Assembly: GCF_036711975.1 (NCBI RefSeq)
Contig: NC_091972.1
Location: 5,895,001 to 5,959,000, forward strand
DNA: 64,000 bases
Reading direction: 5' to 3'
From: Onthophagus taurus
Lineage: Eukaryota; Arthropoda; Insecta; Coleoptera; Scarabaeidae
Shown here: positions 1 to 34,128 of the stretch, in pieces
Position numbering within the stretch: the first letter of the stretch is position 1
Layout: each line of letters starts with the position of its first letter
The notes under the pieces: model-generated
What the model was told of the DNA's origin: nothing
The model's database searches: none
Seen by the model: only the letters and a program-made list of their open reading frames with translations
Made by a program: the position numbers and the translations under genes

Positions 1-3000
1 ACAAACCATTCCAAAGAAAAAAGAGTTGTGGCAAAATGGAACTGGAAGATGGTGTTCTTATCAGATCTCTCAGAAATTTACGTCGACTCAAGGATGAACG
101 TGACAGTCTTTTAGAGTAAACATTAACATACTCGGATATTAAATTTGTACAGCGTGGTGTATGATTTATACGTTTTCATATGTGAAGTTGGATATTCCAA
201 TTCCAGTTTAATAAATCAATTTCTTTACGTTATCTCTTTGATTATATTGAAAAAAAAAGCACAAATTCAAATCACGCTTCAACCCAATCCATTAAAGCTC
301 CAGTTAATGAAGTTTTATTGTTTCCGTGAAACCGGAATCGAATGACCGGAAATAATATATCGATCGGAATTGAAGTGTTTTTATTTAACACTGCCATATT
401 TGATTGAATAAAATCATAAAATAAATGAATCTTTCTTTAAGTGATGAAAGTCGATTGATTAAGCTCTTCATCCCTCATTCCGAAAAACTTTTAGCTTAAT
501 TATCTTGATACCGTCCAATTTTTTCGAGGGCAATTTCTGTTTGCTTGCATCTCGTTTCAGATGAAAATGGATCCACCATCGCCACCATAATAGAGAAATC
601 CGTCGAACTTAAAAACTTCGTTAAGTTCTGTGAGCAGAGGAGAAAATTTCCCGTCCTCTACAAACTCGAGTTTCAAGTAAGTTTCGTAACCAGAAATGGA
701 AAATAGTTTGCGTCAGTTAAACGACCCGTTTAAATTATATTTGCATTGCATGCCTTAAGGGTCTTTAAGAATAGATAACAAATATTGATTAATTTCATAT
801 ATGTATTCAAATAATTCTTATCCTTTTATCATTTCTTTTGTTAATAAAATACATAGAATAAATAGTTATAGTTTTGACAAATCACGCGATAATTGCCAAA
901 CATAAAAATAATCATTATATAGTATATAAATAACTTTCGGGCTTAGCCGCACGTCTCTCAAGAAGGCTAAACCCGAATGATTCTAGTTCTAGGTCTTGTG
1001 TTAGTTCTAGTGATAGTGCTAGTATAAAACTAGAACGAACACTGATAGTGTGGCTTCAGAACTTAATCATCATTTCTAACATTTTCTCTTTCAATATTGA
1101 CCTGAACTTATCAGTCTCATTACTTAATTTAACCTCGTGTGGATACGAGTAGTGTAAAAATTTCAAACAGGAATAGAAAATTTGTTTAAACACATTGTTT
1201 TGTTTATTGATATGCTGAGATTGTTAAGATTGCTGTAAATGAATTTCTCATGGATTATTTCGAGGGGTATATTTATATTCGTGCAAATTTTTACTTATAT
1301 TTTGAAATTACAAATAATGCCCAGCCTTAAATAGTTGTAAATTATGCAGAAACCTGCAGCGCCAATTCGAGGTGATACGCCATGTGTGCAGTCTCATTAA
1401 ATATGTACGCTTTGTAGTGCTATTCGGGAAGTTCAAATGCATTTATTATCACCTTGCCATAATAATGGGGGGTTAAAGAGGCCATCAGGACAGAGTTTCA
1501 TGAATATTTCTCCACCAGGTGGTATCGCAACCAAGTAATATGTTTTATGTTGAGTAAAATATTAATATATTTTATCAATATATTAAAAGTACTCATTTTA
1601 GAGTATAATCAAATTGATAACGAATTGAGTGTAATTTCATTAAAGCTATTTGTTTTAAAAATAATCCAATGGTAAATACGCAAAATATCAATTAATCGAA
1701 TATAACGGATTTGTTCAGCGTAAAAGCGCCAGTGTATTAAATTGAATTAATTAAAATATTCAATTAGTAATTACCAGAAATAATGTGGGTATAAATCAAA
1801 ATTGTGTTACCAAATTCGAATTTTACGGTGAAATTAAAAAATAAATGGAGCTGTTGAAATTATCGTTGAACTTGAAAATGTTGAATAAATATTCTAAAAA
1901 CTTGTCCCTTTTTTATTTTCGATTATAGCAAGAGAGTTAACAGTTATGACTTCAATACAAAAGTGGCGCCAACTTTAATTAAAGCTCACCTACCGGTAAC
2001 TCGGTCGAGATAAAACGTAACGCTTTAGGGAACGGCTGCTCCTCTTCTGTTTTTTAATTAAAAACTACGACTCCAGGGAAAGTGCCTTATGTTCTTAAAA
2101 AAAAGTATACTGTTCCCCGATCCCTTTATTGTTCCCCATGCTCTCATTATTACAATAAATAATGAACGTTGATAAAGTTATTCACAATTTTCTTATTTTT
2201 TTAATGTTTACATAATTATTAAACTGTACCAACGCCAAGAAGAAATCCTCCGACGAAACCTGCCACAAAACAAGTGCTTCTGGTGGTTTTTGTCCATGAA
2301 AATCGATCTGTTTTTTTGACAATTATTTTTTGTAAATTTTTTGCTTTAACTTTAGCATCGTTCCAATTCGATTTTGTGAATCCTTGATTTTGTGCTAATT
2401 GAAATAGAATGACACCGCCCCCAATCATCGCAGTTGCACCTTTTCCAACTTTGACAGTTAAAAAACCAGTTATATATCCACAAACGACCCCTAAAGCCAA
2501 CTGTTGTGTTGTTACTTTGTTTTTAAACAATCCATTCTTCATTTTGGTTCTTGATCATTCAATTTATGTATAAATTATACATAATTAATAGTTTTGATTT
2601 TATACTTGTAATTTGTAAGTTGATGTATTTTGAAATTATGACTGTTGTTTTTGATTTTGTCATATACTTGATGTAATTTGAGTAAATTTCATTGTCAATG
2701 AACGTTTTTTTTTCTTTTGTTTTCAGTATGCTGTTAAAGTAGAAACTCATTCTTGTAAACAAGCAACCAAAAAGGCAAACTTAGAAAAAAATCAAAACCA
2801 AAAAATAGTTCCATGTAGGTACACAGGATAAATTTAATAATTAGAAAATTAATCACGTTTGTATTTCTTTTAGATGATTATAATAGGGTAGTTTTAGAAA
2901 AAATGGATGGTGAAATAGATACGGATTATGTGAATGCATCATACGTAGATGTGAGTTTAATTCTTTTTATTTCGAACGATTCTAAAACATAAACAACCGA

Positions 3001-6000
3001 TTATTTTTAGAGTCTTCTAAAACCGAATGCTTACATAGTTACTCAAGGTCCAACCGAAGAAACCGTTACAGACTTTTGGAGAATGATCTGGCAAGAGAAA
3101 GCCAGTTGCATTGTGATGTTAACAAAGACATTTGATTTCATTAAAGTACATTTTCCTGCTTTTATTTCTTTCATATTTTTATTTTTCTCGTACTTTAGGT
3201 AATGTGCGTCCAATATTGGCCTGCTAACATGGAATTAGAGGAAGTTTATGGAGGAATTACCCTAAAAGTGATACAAGAAGAAGAATTAGCCAATTTTAGA
3301 ATAAGAACATTTAGGTTATATAAAAAGGAATTAGATGTAAGTGCCTAAATCCCGTAAAATTCACGATAATGAATATAAATTGGGTCAGTTTTCGCTTTAC
3401 ACAACATTGCTGAATAAAATTGCAGGCAAAAATAAACAATCCAAAAATAATGAATTATTAGTCGAAGTTAATATTTAATTCAAGTAAATTAAACATTAAA
3501 AAAATATTGTTAAAATTTAAAACAGTTATTTTTTACATTTTATAAACATATTAATCTCCACTACATGCCTCGGTTGCCTTGCACGACGTAATAAGCGCAC
3601 CATACATTCATAAAATGTCATATCTACGAATTGAAATTCTTGAGCTGAATCAATAGGCTTAGATTTAAGTCCCTCAATAAGCAACATAGTGTGCAAACAT
3701 AATTATTATTGTTTTAGGAAAAATTCCTTAATTCTTTAATATTTAATCACTGACATTTATTGATGCCATTTATATACATCCGACATAGTTCTATAAGGTT
3801 ACTTAAATGCATAATCTTTTGTTATTTTTGAAAATGGAAAATGAAAACTTCTTACTTGCTTTTTTGTTATTTTAGTGTTTTTGCTGTATTCTTAGAAAAT
3901 AGATTCCTAACTCAGCTTAAGCTAGCATGTAGCATTGGAAAGGGCATACTAAAATCACGCGCCATCTAGCTCAATTGAGTCCTTTGTGCATTCTCCCTTT
4001 ATACACTGCTTATATCAATCATCCTAAGAATTTATAGGAGGCCAGGATGTAGCTCAGAGGTACGCCTCTCATTCTGATAGTCTTTGAAGATCTTAATTCT
4101 TCACAGATGGATAGTGAAATGGTTTTTCGTCATTCTGGAAACTTTATTTAACTTTGACATCCTTTGTTTGACAGTTAATCAGCAAATATGCATAAATAAG
4201 TTTTGTGTTCTCACTCTTTTGGAGCAGAGACATTTTTTCAATTCATCAACTTTCTCAGATAAAGCTGGGCGTTGTAGATACGAGGTAGACGATTATAACA
4301 AGCTCATTCTTGATGGAGTTTATGCATGGTTTATGCATTTCAGTTTTAATTAATTTTTCCAGCAGCCCAACTCTGACGACGAAAACACTACTAGAATTCA
4401 ATGAGTCTTTTTACCCTAATCTCATTTCTTTTGCCCGAAAGGCTGAAGTCGGGAACACCTCTCAGAGAGTACAAAGTATTTGAATTATTTCATTTTGGTT
4501 GGTTCCTTTTTGCACAATACATTTGATTAATAGTGCTATTAGAAGTAAGTAATAATAGAACTATAATAGAAAGGCAGACACATTAATTCGCGTAGCATAG
4601 ATGTTGCACACTACATATACAGGGTGTCACACAAAAAACGCCCCAAGCTGTAACTCTGTCATTTATATTCTGATCTTCATGAGCGAAGTATCAAATGAAA
4701 TTTTTTGATGAATGCTATGATTCATGCTACAAATAAATTTTTTCCAAGGCCATCTTCAATTTCAGGCGATTATTAACTTTTGTTTTTCAAATTGCTCCAT
4801 ATATTTTTCTTCACGCCATTGGATAGAGATTCTTTTTCTAAATCTATTGATATACAACACATCCATTTTGAATGTAATTTTAGCAGAGAAAAGACACCTG
4901 TATATACGGGTTGTCACACAATAACGCCGCAAGCTGTAACTCTGTCATTTACTATCCGATCTTCATGAACGAGGTATCAAATGAAATGGTTTGATGAATG
5001 CTACGAGTCATGCTACAAATAAACTTTTTCCAATGACCTCTTCAATTTTAAGCGATTATCAACTTTTGATTTTCAAATTACGCGGTATTACGCGGTGCCA
5101 TGGAAAAAATAACTCGCAAAACTGATAACAGTCATTAAATGTTATGTTATATCAATGCCCGAAGCAGTTGTAAATGATACTTATAAGTTGTTTTTTTATT
5201 TATTCCATGGCACACTACAGTATAACACAAGTAACTTTAAGAGAATGTTAGGAAACTATTTCAATGTTTTTCTGTGCTACAATTACAATTAATGTTGATG
5301 TGTTGTACATTAAAGGATTCAGAAAAAAATCTATCCAATAGCGTGAAGAAAAACATACCGCGCAATTTGAAAATCTAAAGTTGATAATCGTTTGAAATTG
5401 AAGAGGGCGTTGGAAAAAGTTTATTTGTACCATGAATCATAATAATCATCAAACCTTTTCAATTGATATTTCGCTCATGAAAATCGGAATGTAAATGACA
5501 GAGTTACAGCTTGCGGCATTTTTGTGTGACAATCTGTATATACAGGTGTCTTTTTTCTGCTAAAATTACATTTAAAATGGATATATTGTACATCAATGGA
5601 TTCAGGAAAACAATCTCTATCCAATGACGTGAAGAAAAATATACGTGCAAATATACGTAAAACAAAAGTGAATAATTGTTTGAAATTGAAGATGGCGTTG
5701 GAAAAAATTTATTTGTAGCATGAATCATAGTATTCATCAAACCATTTCGTTTGATGCCTCGCTTATGAAAATCGGAATGTAAATAACAGAATTACAGGTT
5801 GGGGCGTTTTTTGTGTGACACCCTGTATTATTTGTAAACGTCACAGCTGCTAAAATGTTCTAAATAAAACAACTTCTACATTTTTCTTGCATTCTAAATA
5901 TAATTTACACTTAATATCTGCAGATCAACCCAAAATAAAGACTCCCATTATCCTGATGCTTCGTTTGTAGATATGTCAATAAACTTCTTCCAATTTCTCA

Positions 6001-9000
6001 TGCTACGAAAACTGGTTCAAACTAAGAGAAATTTTTTTTTACATGTTCACAGAAACCAGACTTCAATTATTAGTGTGTTCAGTTTTAAATTTTCTAATTT
6101 TCGTTCCATATTCATGCAAATAAATAGTACAAAAAATGTTGCTGTTCAAAATTGGGGTTTTAATGGAAACGTCGAAATTTTGCACGTAATACAATGGAGT
6201 GAGAGTAATTCGAAATGGAACCGTTCACGTTTCACTACATAAAATTAATTTCACCAAATAACTAGAATAGTAGAACGTAGAAATATCTTTATTTCATCAA
6301 ATTCATTGAATCTAATAAAAAGAGATTACTATATATTACATAGATTATTTACTTCGTAATACATGACCGATATTTTTTTTTTGCTTTGTTTTCGAAACAA
6401 AACAACAAAGCCCTTTAAATCAGGGCTTCGGGAATGCGAGAACATTGTAAAATACGAGATCCCATTTTCTCATTAAGTTCAGCATTGTTGGAGCCAGAAC
6501 ACGAGGCCCTGAAACATTTACATGCTAATGGGATTTTGTTTATTGCCATTAATCCAATTATAAGCACGTCGGGCTTCGACTCCTGACATCATAATGTTTT
6601 TAGGAAAGATTTCTTTCCTAACTATTTTTTATTGAATCACAACGAGTTAAATAAATACAAGAAAAATCACAATAAAAACCCTATGCTTTGTACGACAAAC
6701 ATCGTTGACCCATTTTAACTTGAGCCGTCGATTGCTCGATTTTATTTGCCGTGTAAACATATCGATTAACTCGGTTAATAAAACCTGGAAAATATTTGAA
6801 CCCGAATTAACGAAATCCGAATTATAAAACGTAAAATTCTTAGAATTAACTTCTTTAGGTGATCGTTGAAGAAAGGTTCCTACTTCAGTTCCATTTTACC
6901 GAGTGGCACTCTCACAATTGTCCCTTTCCAAACGCTCTACTCGAATTTCGAAGGAGGGTAAGAGCCGTTGTAGGGCATAGAATAAAAAGCAACGAAGCCG
7001 GACCCATGATTGTTCATTGCAAGTAAGTTTTAACAAAAACTTTTAAAAGCAATCGTTGAATTTAAATTATAATTTAGCGACGGTGGAGGAAGGTCTGGAG
7101 TTTATTTAGCGATTGATGCCAATATGGAATTAGGGGAAGAAGAAGATTGTTTCGACGTGTTTGGGTATTTAAAGAAATTAAGACAAGCAAGGAGGGGTTT
7201 GGTGGAAAATGTGGACCAATACAAATTTATTTATGACACATTGGAAGAGTATATAACATGCGGAAATTCTTGGTTTCCCGTTAACGAATTGTCGCAGAGA
7301 TTAAAAGCAAAGAGCCAAAAGAATCCCTTGAGTAAACTTAACGAGTACCAAAGAGAATATACTTTAATTTGTAAGCAAACTCCAAGATTTACAATAGGTG
7401 ATTGTGCGGGAGGGCATAGAGGAGATAATCGAAAGAAAAACAGAGATGTCCTAATTGTTCCACGTAAATAATCAATTACATTACTTTATTAGTATTTGTT
7501 GCTAATAAATATTTCTCTTTTTTAGCTGATAATTTTAGACCTTATCTCACTTCGTTTCAAGGGAATAATTACACCGATTACATAAACGCAGTTTTTGTTG
7601 ATGTATTTTATTAATTTCACCAATTTTACTTTTAGTAATAAAAAATGTTTTAGGGATACACAAAACCTAGAGAATACATAGTAACAGAATGGCCCATGAA
7701 AATGACTTGCGGCGAATTTTGGTCTTTAGTGTACGATTATGAATGCGCCGCAATCGTAATATTATGCGTTCCACCCCATAATTCAGTTAGTTTTTCCCAA
7801 TTTTTTTTATCACAACTAATATTACTGTTTTTAGCAAAACTTCCCTCCCTTTTGGCCAGAAGGAAGAACTCCTAAAAAATACGGCCCCGTATTTACTATC
7901 GATCACATCTCACACAACCACTACTCGAATATAAAGACTTGGGTATTCCGGATAAACAAAAAGGTAAAGGGTTTTATAAAAGGTGAAAAACACGGTTTGT
8001 GGGTTTTATCTATTGCAACGAAACGCTGCACTCCGGAGTATTCTGGCGAGTTTTGATACGAACCGCGTACACAAAAATAAAATGAAGATAAATAAAACGG
8101 AAAATGGGTTAGGTAAAAGGTAGAAAACGAACGTGAGAGGCGATATGAGCGCTTCGCTGACTCTGCCGTACACGAAATATGAAAGTTTGAAAAGTTTGGA
8201 GTTCTAGTTCAGGATGATAAGTGAATTTTGTTGGTCGTAGCCGGGGATATGGCGAAACTTTTCAATTAACAAAGTGGTAATTGCGGCAGAATATCGTTCT
8301 AATTGCGGTATACAGGATACTAAATAACTCACTCGTGATAAAATTTACTCTTTTACAATTTCCATTTAGAATTTTTTTTTCATTATTAAAAAAAAATTTA
8401 ATCGAAAACTTTTGGATTATAAGAACACCGCCGAGAATATAATTCCCTTCAAGTTTAATGAAACCTTTCATTTTCTTTGTTCTTTCTTTCTCCTTTTTTA
8501 TTATTTCTAACGAGGGTATAAGGCCTTCATAGTAACGAGCGGGCACGTTTGTTCGCTTACATTTTAATCGAAGGTCGCTTATTTTTCGCAAGAACGAACG
8601 CGTCGATCCAATATGGAATAAATCGGTTGGAAATCCTATAACGTTCTCTTTCCGTCCTTTTCAGATTGTATCCTTGACTGAACTGATGGCTGGTGTAAAA
8701 GCACCACCGAAGACTGTTCAACTTTTCCAGTTGACATGCTGGCCCATGGGACATAAAGTACCTACATCAACAAATTCTTTAGTTGAATTAATGAATATGG
8801 TTGAGCGATGGAGACAACGTACTGATTATGGACCAGTTTGTGTTGTTTCACAGTATGTAAAAAATGTTTAAGTTTAAGGTGTTAAAAGATAAAAAGAATT
8901 TGCTACAACAAAGATTCTTGGAAATATAATTCATTATTAAAGCCAATTTAGATTTCCTTTCATGGAAACTTATTCAGGTTCAGGAAAGTATCATGTAACA

Positions 9001-9482
9001 AGGTAATATTTAATGAAGGGAGTTTTACTCGCGAACTTGGGAGATGAGGGGTAAAATCGATATAATGTTTAATGATCTGAAAAGAATCATTTTTAATACC
9101 CAAATGCTTAATTATCTTTAATCTACTACATATTTTATTATATTTGATTAATTTATTTTGTGTTGATTGGAATTGCATCTATTAATCTTAAATTATTTTT
9201 TAGAGATGGAAGAGGTAGGTGTGGCATATATTGTGCAGCCAACGCCTGCATCGAGCAGGTGATTCAACACGGAGAAGTGGATATTTTCCAAGCAGTTCGT
9301 ACAGTTAGAAGACATCGTCCACAACTTATCGAAAATATTGTAGGTTATCACAGTTTCTCATTCAAAGATGGCACTAATTTTTCACTCGTTTTCAGACTGA
9401 ATACAAATACTGTTACGATCTAGTTTTACATTACGTCCTTCACTATCTGAACAAAGAGATTAGTGAAAAGCAAAAGTCTTAA
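1..9482 (+). CDS. Receptor-type protein tyrosine phosphatase, tandem domains, 5' end missing
   Basis: Family role: membrane receptor that removes phosphate from tyrosine through the membrane-proximal domain. Reconstructed exons: about 1-100 (border uncertain), 561-676, 2727-2814, 2874-2950, 3011-3145, 3199-3336, 6859-7022, 7078-7463, 7526-7602, 7654-7785, 7835-7963, 8665-8852, 9204-9339, 9396-9482. All phases from 561 on agree and give 616 residues. Domain 1 shows NASYVD, TQGP, DFWRMIW and a signature HCNDGGGRSG that keeps C-x5-R, but the WPD loop reads WHS, so the general acid Asp is absent. Domain 2 reads WPM and VVSQDGRGRCG, with Ser for the catalytic Cys, so it should be inactive. Extracellular and membrane parts lie upstream of the window. 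Exon 1 could end at about 98 or 103; both keep frame. It may be the insect Ptp36E-like receptor, but I could not settle the orthologue. Confidence 0.85.
677..2218 (+). other. Phosphatase intron, left part: mostly unique AT-rich DNA
   Basis: No coding exon is visible here apart from the repeat copy at 934-1050. The rest is AT-rich sequence without long frames. A TTTATT at about 2124-2129, read on the minus strand, could be the AATAAA poly(A) signal of the FUN14 gene. Confidence 0.5.
934..1050 (+). repeat. Single copy of the AGAACTA/GGGTTTAGC palindromic repeat
   Basis: Contains the arm pair GCTTAGCCGCACGTCTCTCA / GGCTAAACCCGAATG, followed by TTCTAGTTCTAGGTCTTGTG and a partly complementary return ending in AAACTAGAACGAACACTG. 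It is one dispersed unit of the family that forms a tandem array at 22730-23990, with further copies near 28695, 30183 and 55843. Confidence 0.8.
2219..2542 (-). CDS. Small FUN14-domain protein (FUNDC1-like), intronless, nested
   Basis: A 107-residue frame running against the phosphatase gene inside its intron. The pattern fits the FUN14 domain of mitochondrial outer-membrane mitophagy receptors: a first glycine-rich hydrophobic segment (about residues 15-45, [14 protein letters not shown], then [13 protein letters not shown]), a basic middle ([10 protein letters not shown]), and the C-terminal hallmark [14 protein letters not shown]1 has an N-terminal tail with an LC3-interacting Tyr-x-x-Leu motif; here only about ten residues precede the domain, so that motif is missing. 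The absence of introns and the nested position suggest a retrocopy or compact paralogue. The frame is open and the family residues are kept, so it is probably functional. No obvious poly(A) remnant or target duplication was seen. Confidence 0.8.
   Translation of the reverse strand: MKNGLFKNKVTTQQLALGVVCGYITGFLTVKVGKGATAMIGGGVILFQLAQNQGFTKSNWNDAKVKAKNLQKIIVKKTDRFSWTKTTRSTCFVAGFVGGFLLGVGTV
3337..6858 (+). other. Large phosphatase intron
   Basis: About 3.5 kb between the exon ending at 3336 and the one starting at 6859. It holds the foldback element 4620-5825. The remainder has short frames (for example 4084-4353 and 5973-6242) with no recognisable domain, which I take as chance frames. Confidence 0.6.
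4620..5825. mobile_element. Foldback DNA element built of four related inverted units
   Basis: Starts CAGGGTGTCACACAAAAAAC after TA (4618-4619) and ends in the complement, GTGTGACACCCTG, before TA (5826-5827), so a TA target duplication is visible. A unit beginning GGTGTCACACA, then GCTGTAACTCTGTCATTTA and ATGCTACAAATAAA, occurs twice forward (from 4620 and from about 4905) and twice reversed (ending at about 5530 and 5825). The TA target and the CAGGGTGTC ends suggest a non-autonomous Tc1/mariner derivative. There is no transposase frame inside. Confidence 0.8.
7964..8664 (+). other. Phosphatase intron without recognisable content
   Basis: About 700 bases between exons ending at 7963 and starting at 8665. 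Minus-strand frames here have no domain signature, and I see no repeat borders. Confidence 0.5.
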
Positions 9483-11453
9483 GTCGAAAATAATTAAAAG
9501 CTGACTATACTTTAGAGTGTAAGCAACAAGAAAAATCGCCATTTAGCCTTTTTACTACTACTATTGAGGATACACTTAAAACTTATTAAGTACCTACATA
9601 CACGTATTATAGGAAAAGTGGGAATCTTCCTTGTAAAATTATATACTTTGTACGTATTTATATACATATGGATGTTAATACGAAATCTATATATTTTCGT
9701 CTGTTTTTCTCTACTATATTTTTGTTATATTGCATTGTTCTTTACTATGAGTCATCGCATCTGTCCACAAAGATAAATCGTCTATACGCATACTGTTATT
9801 TAATAAAATGTAAATGAAATTTTCTTTGTGTCATTTATCCTTTCTGTCGTTAAGGCTTAATTTACATATTATTTGAAAAGAGGAGACATTTTGAAACTTG
9901 AAATATAACTTCTCTAACCCTCAACAATTTTCTTTTAAAGTGCTTTATATCATAAATTATTTCACGATTTTAATTACAAAGTAGCGAAATTGAATTATGT
10001 GTTTAAAAAATATATTTTATAATTGGTGCTCAGAAGCATATTTAGTGTGTCATTAAAGGTAAGTCCTCACCAAAGGAACATTTTGTTCCTGATTGTCGTA
10101 ACCTGTTTAATACTTTTAAATGTATAAGAAACGCCAGGAACATATCAGAAAGAACAATAATTATGACCGCAACGATTGTTAACTCCCTGCAAAGAAGTAG
10201 ATAACACAGCTTGTGGCCAAGATCGAAAAGATATGATGTTGCATTTTTAGAAGCATCTATCAAAGGTTGCAAAAAAATTCATAAGGAAAAATGTAAATAT
10301 GAAACTACGGGAAAATAGTTAGTCCGGATATAAAACATAACGTGCGCGAACATCAAAGAATTCTGTGAATCTTTCTCCGAGTCTCGTTGTATTCTTAAAT
10401 GTTAATCACTGTCGCTGACGGAGAATATTTTTATATCTAAACAAAGGTACTGCTTTTATACGTTATTTAGAAACAAAAAAGATAATGTTGGTTACTGTTG
10501 TAATTGATACTTACTCTTTCTACTAAATAAAATCAATTGAATTTATAAGAGATAATATGATGGCACAATTTGGAACAAATTAACTTTATCACAATGTAGT
10601 TACTAAAAACATCTCTAGAAAATTAAATTAAATTTTCGTACAAGTTAGTATTTTAATTATTTTTATTGATTTTATTGACATCAAAAAATTAAATTTTACA
10701 TTACTATATACCTATCAAATCTATCTGTGATATATCTATCTTGTATATATCATTAGCATTTTTGTACTGTGTTAGTCCAGTTTCAATAAAAATTCTAAAT
10801 TTGTTTAAAAATTTGATCATTGTTAATTAACTTTTAGATATGATACCTCTTATTCTTTATCTTATACAATAAAAAAAGTTACTGGATGCTGCTAACATAT
10901 AATTTTTGATTATATTTTTTTTAGTACTCTCTAATACACCTCTTTCTTATCACCTATTGGTTCCTTCAACAATCATTTTATTTCGTTATATACAAAAATT
11001 TGTACACTGTTTGAAGTATATTTTATTACAACAAATAAGAAAACAACACAATTTTAGGTAAAAAAATAAAAAACTTGTTTGTCTGCAATCACAAAACTTA
11101 AAAAGCAAGGATAAAATGGAACTAAAAAGTTAATCTTTATTAACATTTTTCATATTAACATCGTCTTGTACAAATTACTTCACGATTAATCTCCCACTGG
11201 AATGTTTCCATATTTTTCCTTAACGTCGTCATATAGTTTTATTTTTACGATAATATTTTAATATGTATGATAGAGAAAGAACGTTGTATATAAAATATAT
11301 GACAGAAAACTAACAGTACTTATCCGTATTGTTTTAATTAAATATACATTTCCTTAAAGCTTGGTTCCATTAGTTGTGGAGAGACAGATAAAACCGAAAT
11401 GTTACTTTTTTTCTTCATTTTTGTTAAGTTATGTTCAAATAGGATAAATACAT
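9483..11453. other. Convergent 3' flanks of the phosphatase and amon genes
   Basis: AATAAA at 9802-9807, about 320 bases past the phosphatase stop, is a plausible poly(A) signal. On the minus strand TTTATT at 11136-11141 could serve the amon transcript, which would then have a 3' UTR of about 300 bases. The remainder is AT-rich and I see no gene. The frame at 10042-10272 (minus) matches nothing I know. Confidence 0.5.
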
Positions 11454-33268
<21,815 letters not shown>

Positions 33269-34128
33269 CGTGGATCGGAAATGAGCGCCGACTGAGCGCT
33301 GGTAAGCGCCGCGACGGCGAACGGCGACGACGCGCCATGACGTCACTAACATCGATTTTCCCTCATCTGGTAATAGAATTTTCAAGTTTATTGACGTCGC
33401 AGCCACTGGTAGCAACTACCTTCCGCGAAAGCAATTTTTTACATATTTATATACCAAAAATTACTTTAAAATTAATATAATTGCATAATTACTTGAATGT
33501 GGAAAACACTAAATGCATTTTTATATTCAGACCTCAACGATAATTACCATGTTTGGAGTACACGCAGTGGAATTTTCCATATATTATCCTTCTGTTTGAA
33601 TGGCCCAATACAAGTCACTGTAAGTGACGTGAAGCTCGTCGATAACCCGCTGTGTCGTTGTTAAACACATCAACAAAACGTTTAAACACATTTTGTGTGA
33701 TTGTCTCATTCTGCAAGATCGCAGCATAAAGCTTTTGGAGCACTGATTGCATCAAGAGGATACCATAGCTAAGTCGTAACCCTCTCCATACATACAATGC
33801 CTTCCAATACGAAGATTCATATCGCATGCTATTTGATCCGGTGTTGAGTTTGGGCAACAAGTCATGGTCGTCCTTCTGTCTTTATGTAGCTGCAAGGATT
33901 ACATACTGTTAGTAAGTAATCATTCTCGTTTTGCCATAATATTCAGCATCATGCCAACTATACCAGGAGAGTAATCCGTGTCAGGAAATAAGGAGAGATA
34001 TTCACCTTGATAAATTTATTCACCAAGAATACAATAATATATATATAATGAAACAATAACAAATATAATATACATAACTAATTATTCAAACTACAAAAAA
34101 GTGGGTTTTAAACTCAAATCATTATGAC
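33269..34128. other. amon 5' flank and intergenic DNA before the chitinase cluster
   Basis: 33269-33415 is CG-rich compared with its surroundings and probably holds the amon promoter and 5' UTR. A minus-strand frame of 81 codons at 33615-33860 resembles nothing I recognise. 33900-34128 includes the probable 3' UTR of the first chitinase. Confidence 0.5.

Noticed and set aside
145-345. Open frame of 66 codons in the first phosphatase intron
   Set aside because: No domain, low-complexity composition and intron position; chance frame.
4034-4095. tRNA-like sequence with GGATGTAGCTCAGAGGTACG (A-box look)
   Set aside because: No convincing B box or acceptor stem closes the fold; at best a decayed tRNA-derived SINE head, so not listed as a tRNA gene.
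9564-9776. 70-codon hydrophobic frame after the phosphatase stop
   Set aside because: Lies in the probable 3' UTR and is AT-driven; no family resemblance.
33615-33860. 81-codon minus-strand frame upstream of amon
   Set aside because: No recognisable domain, splice context or conserved residues; cannot be supported as a gene.
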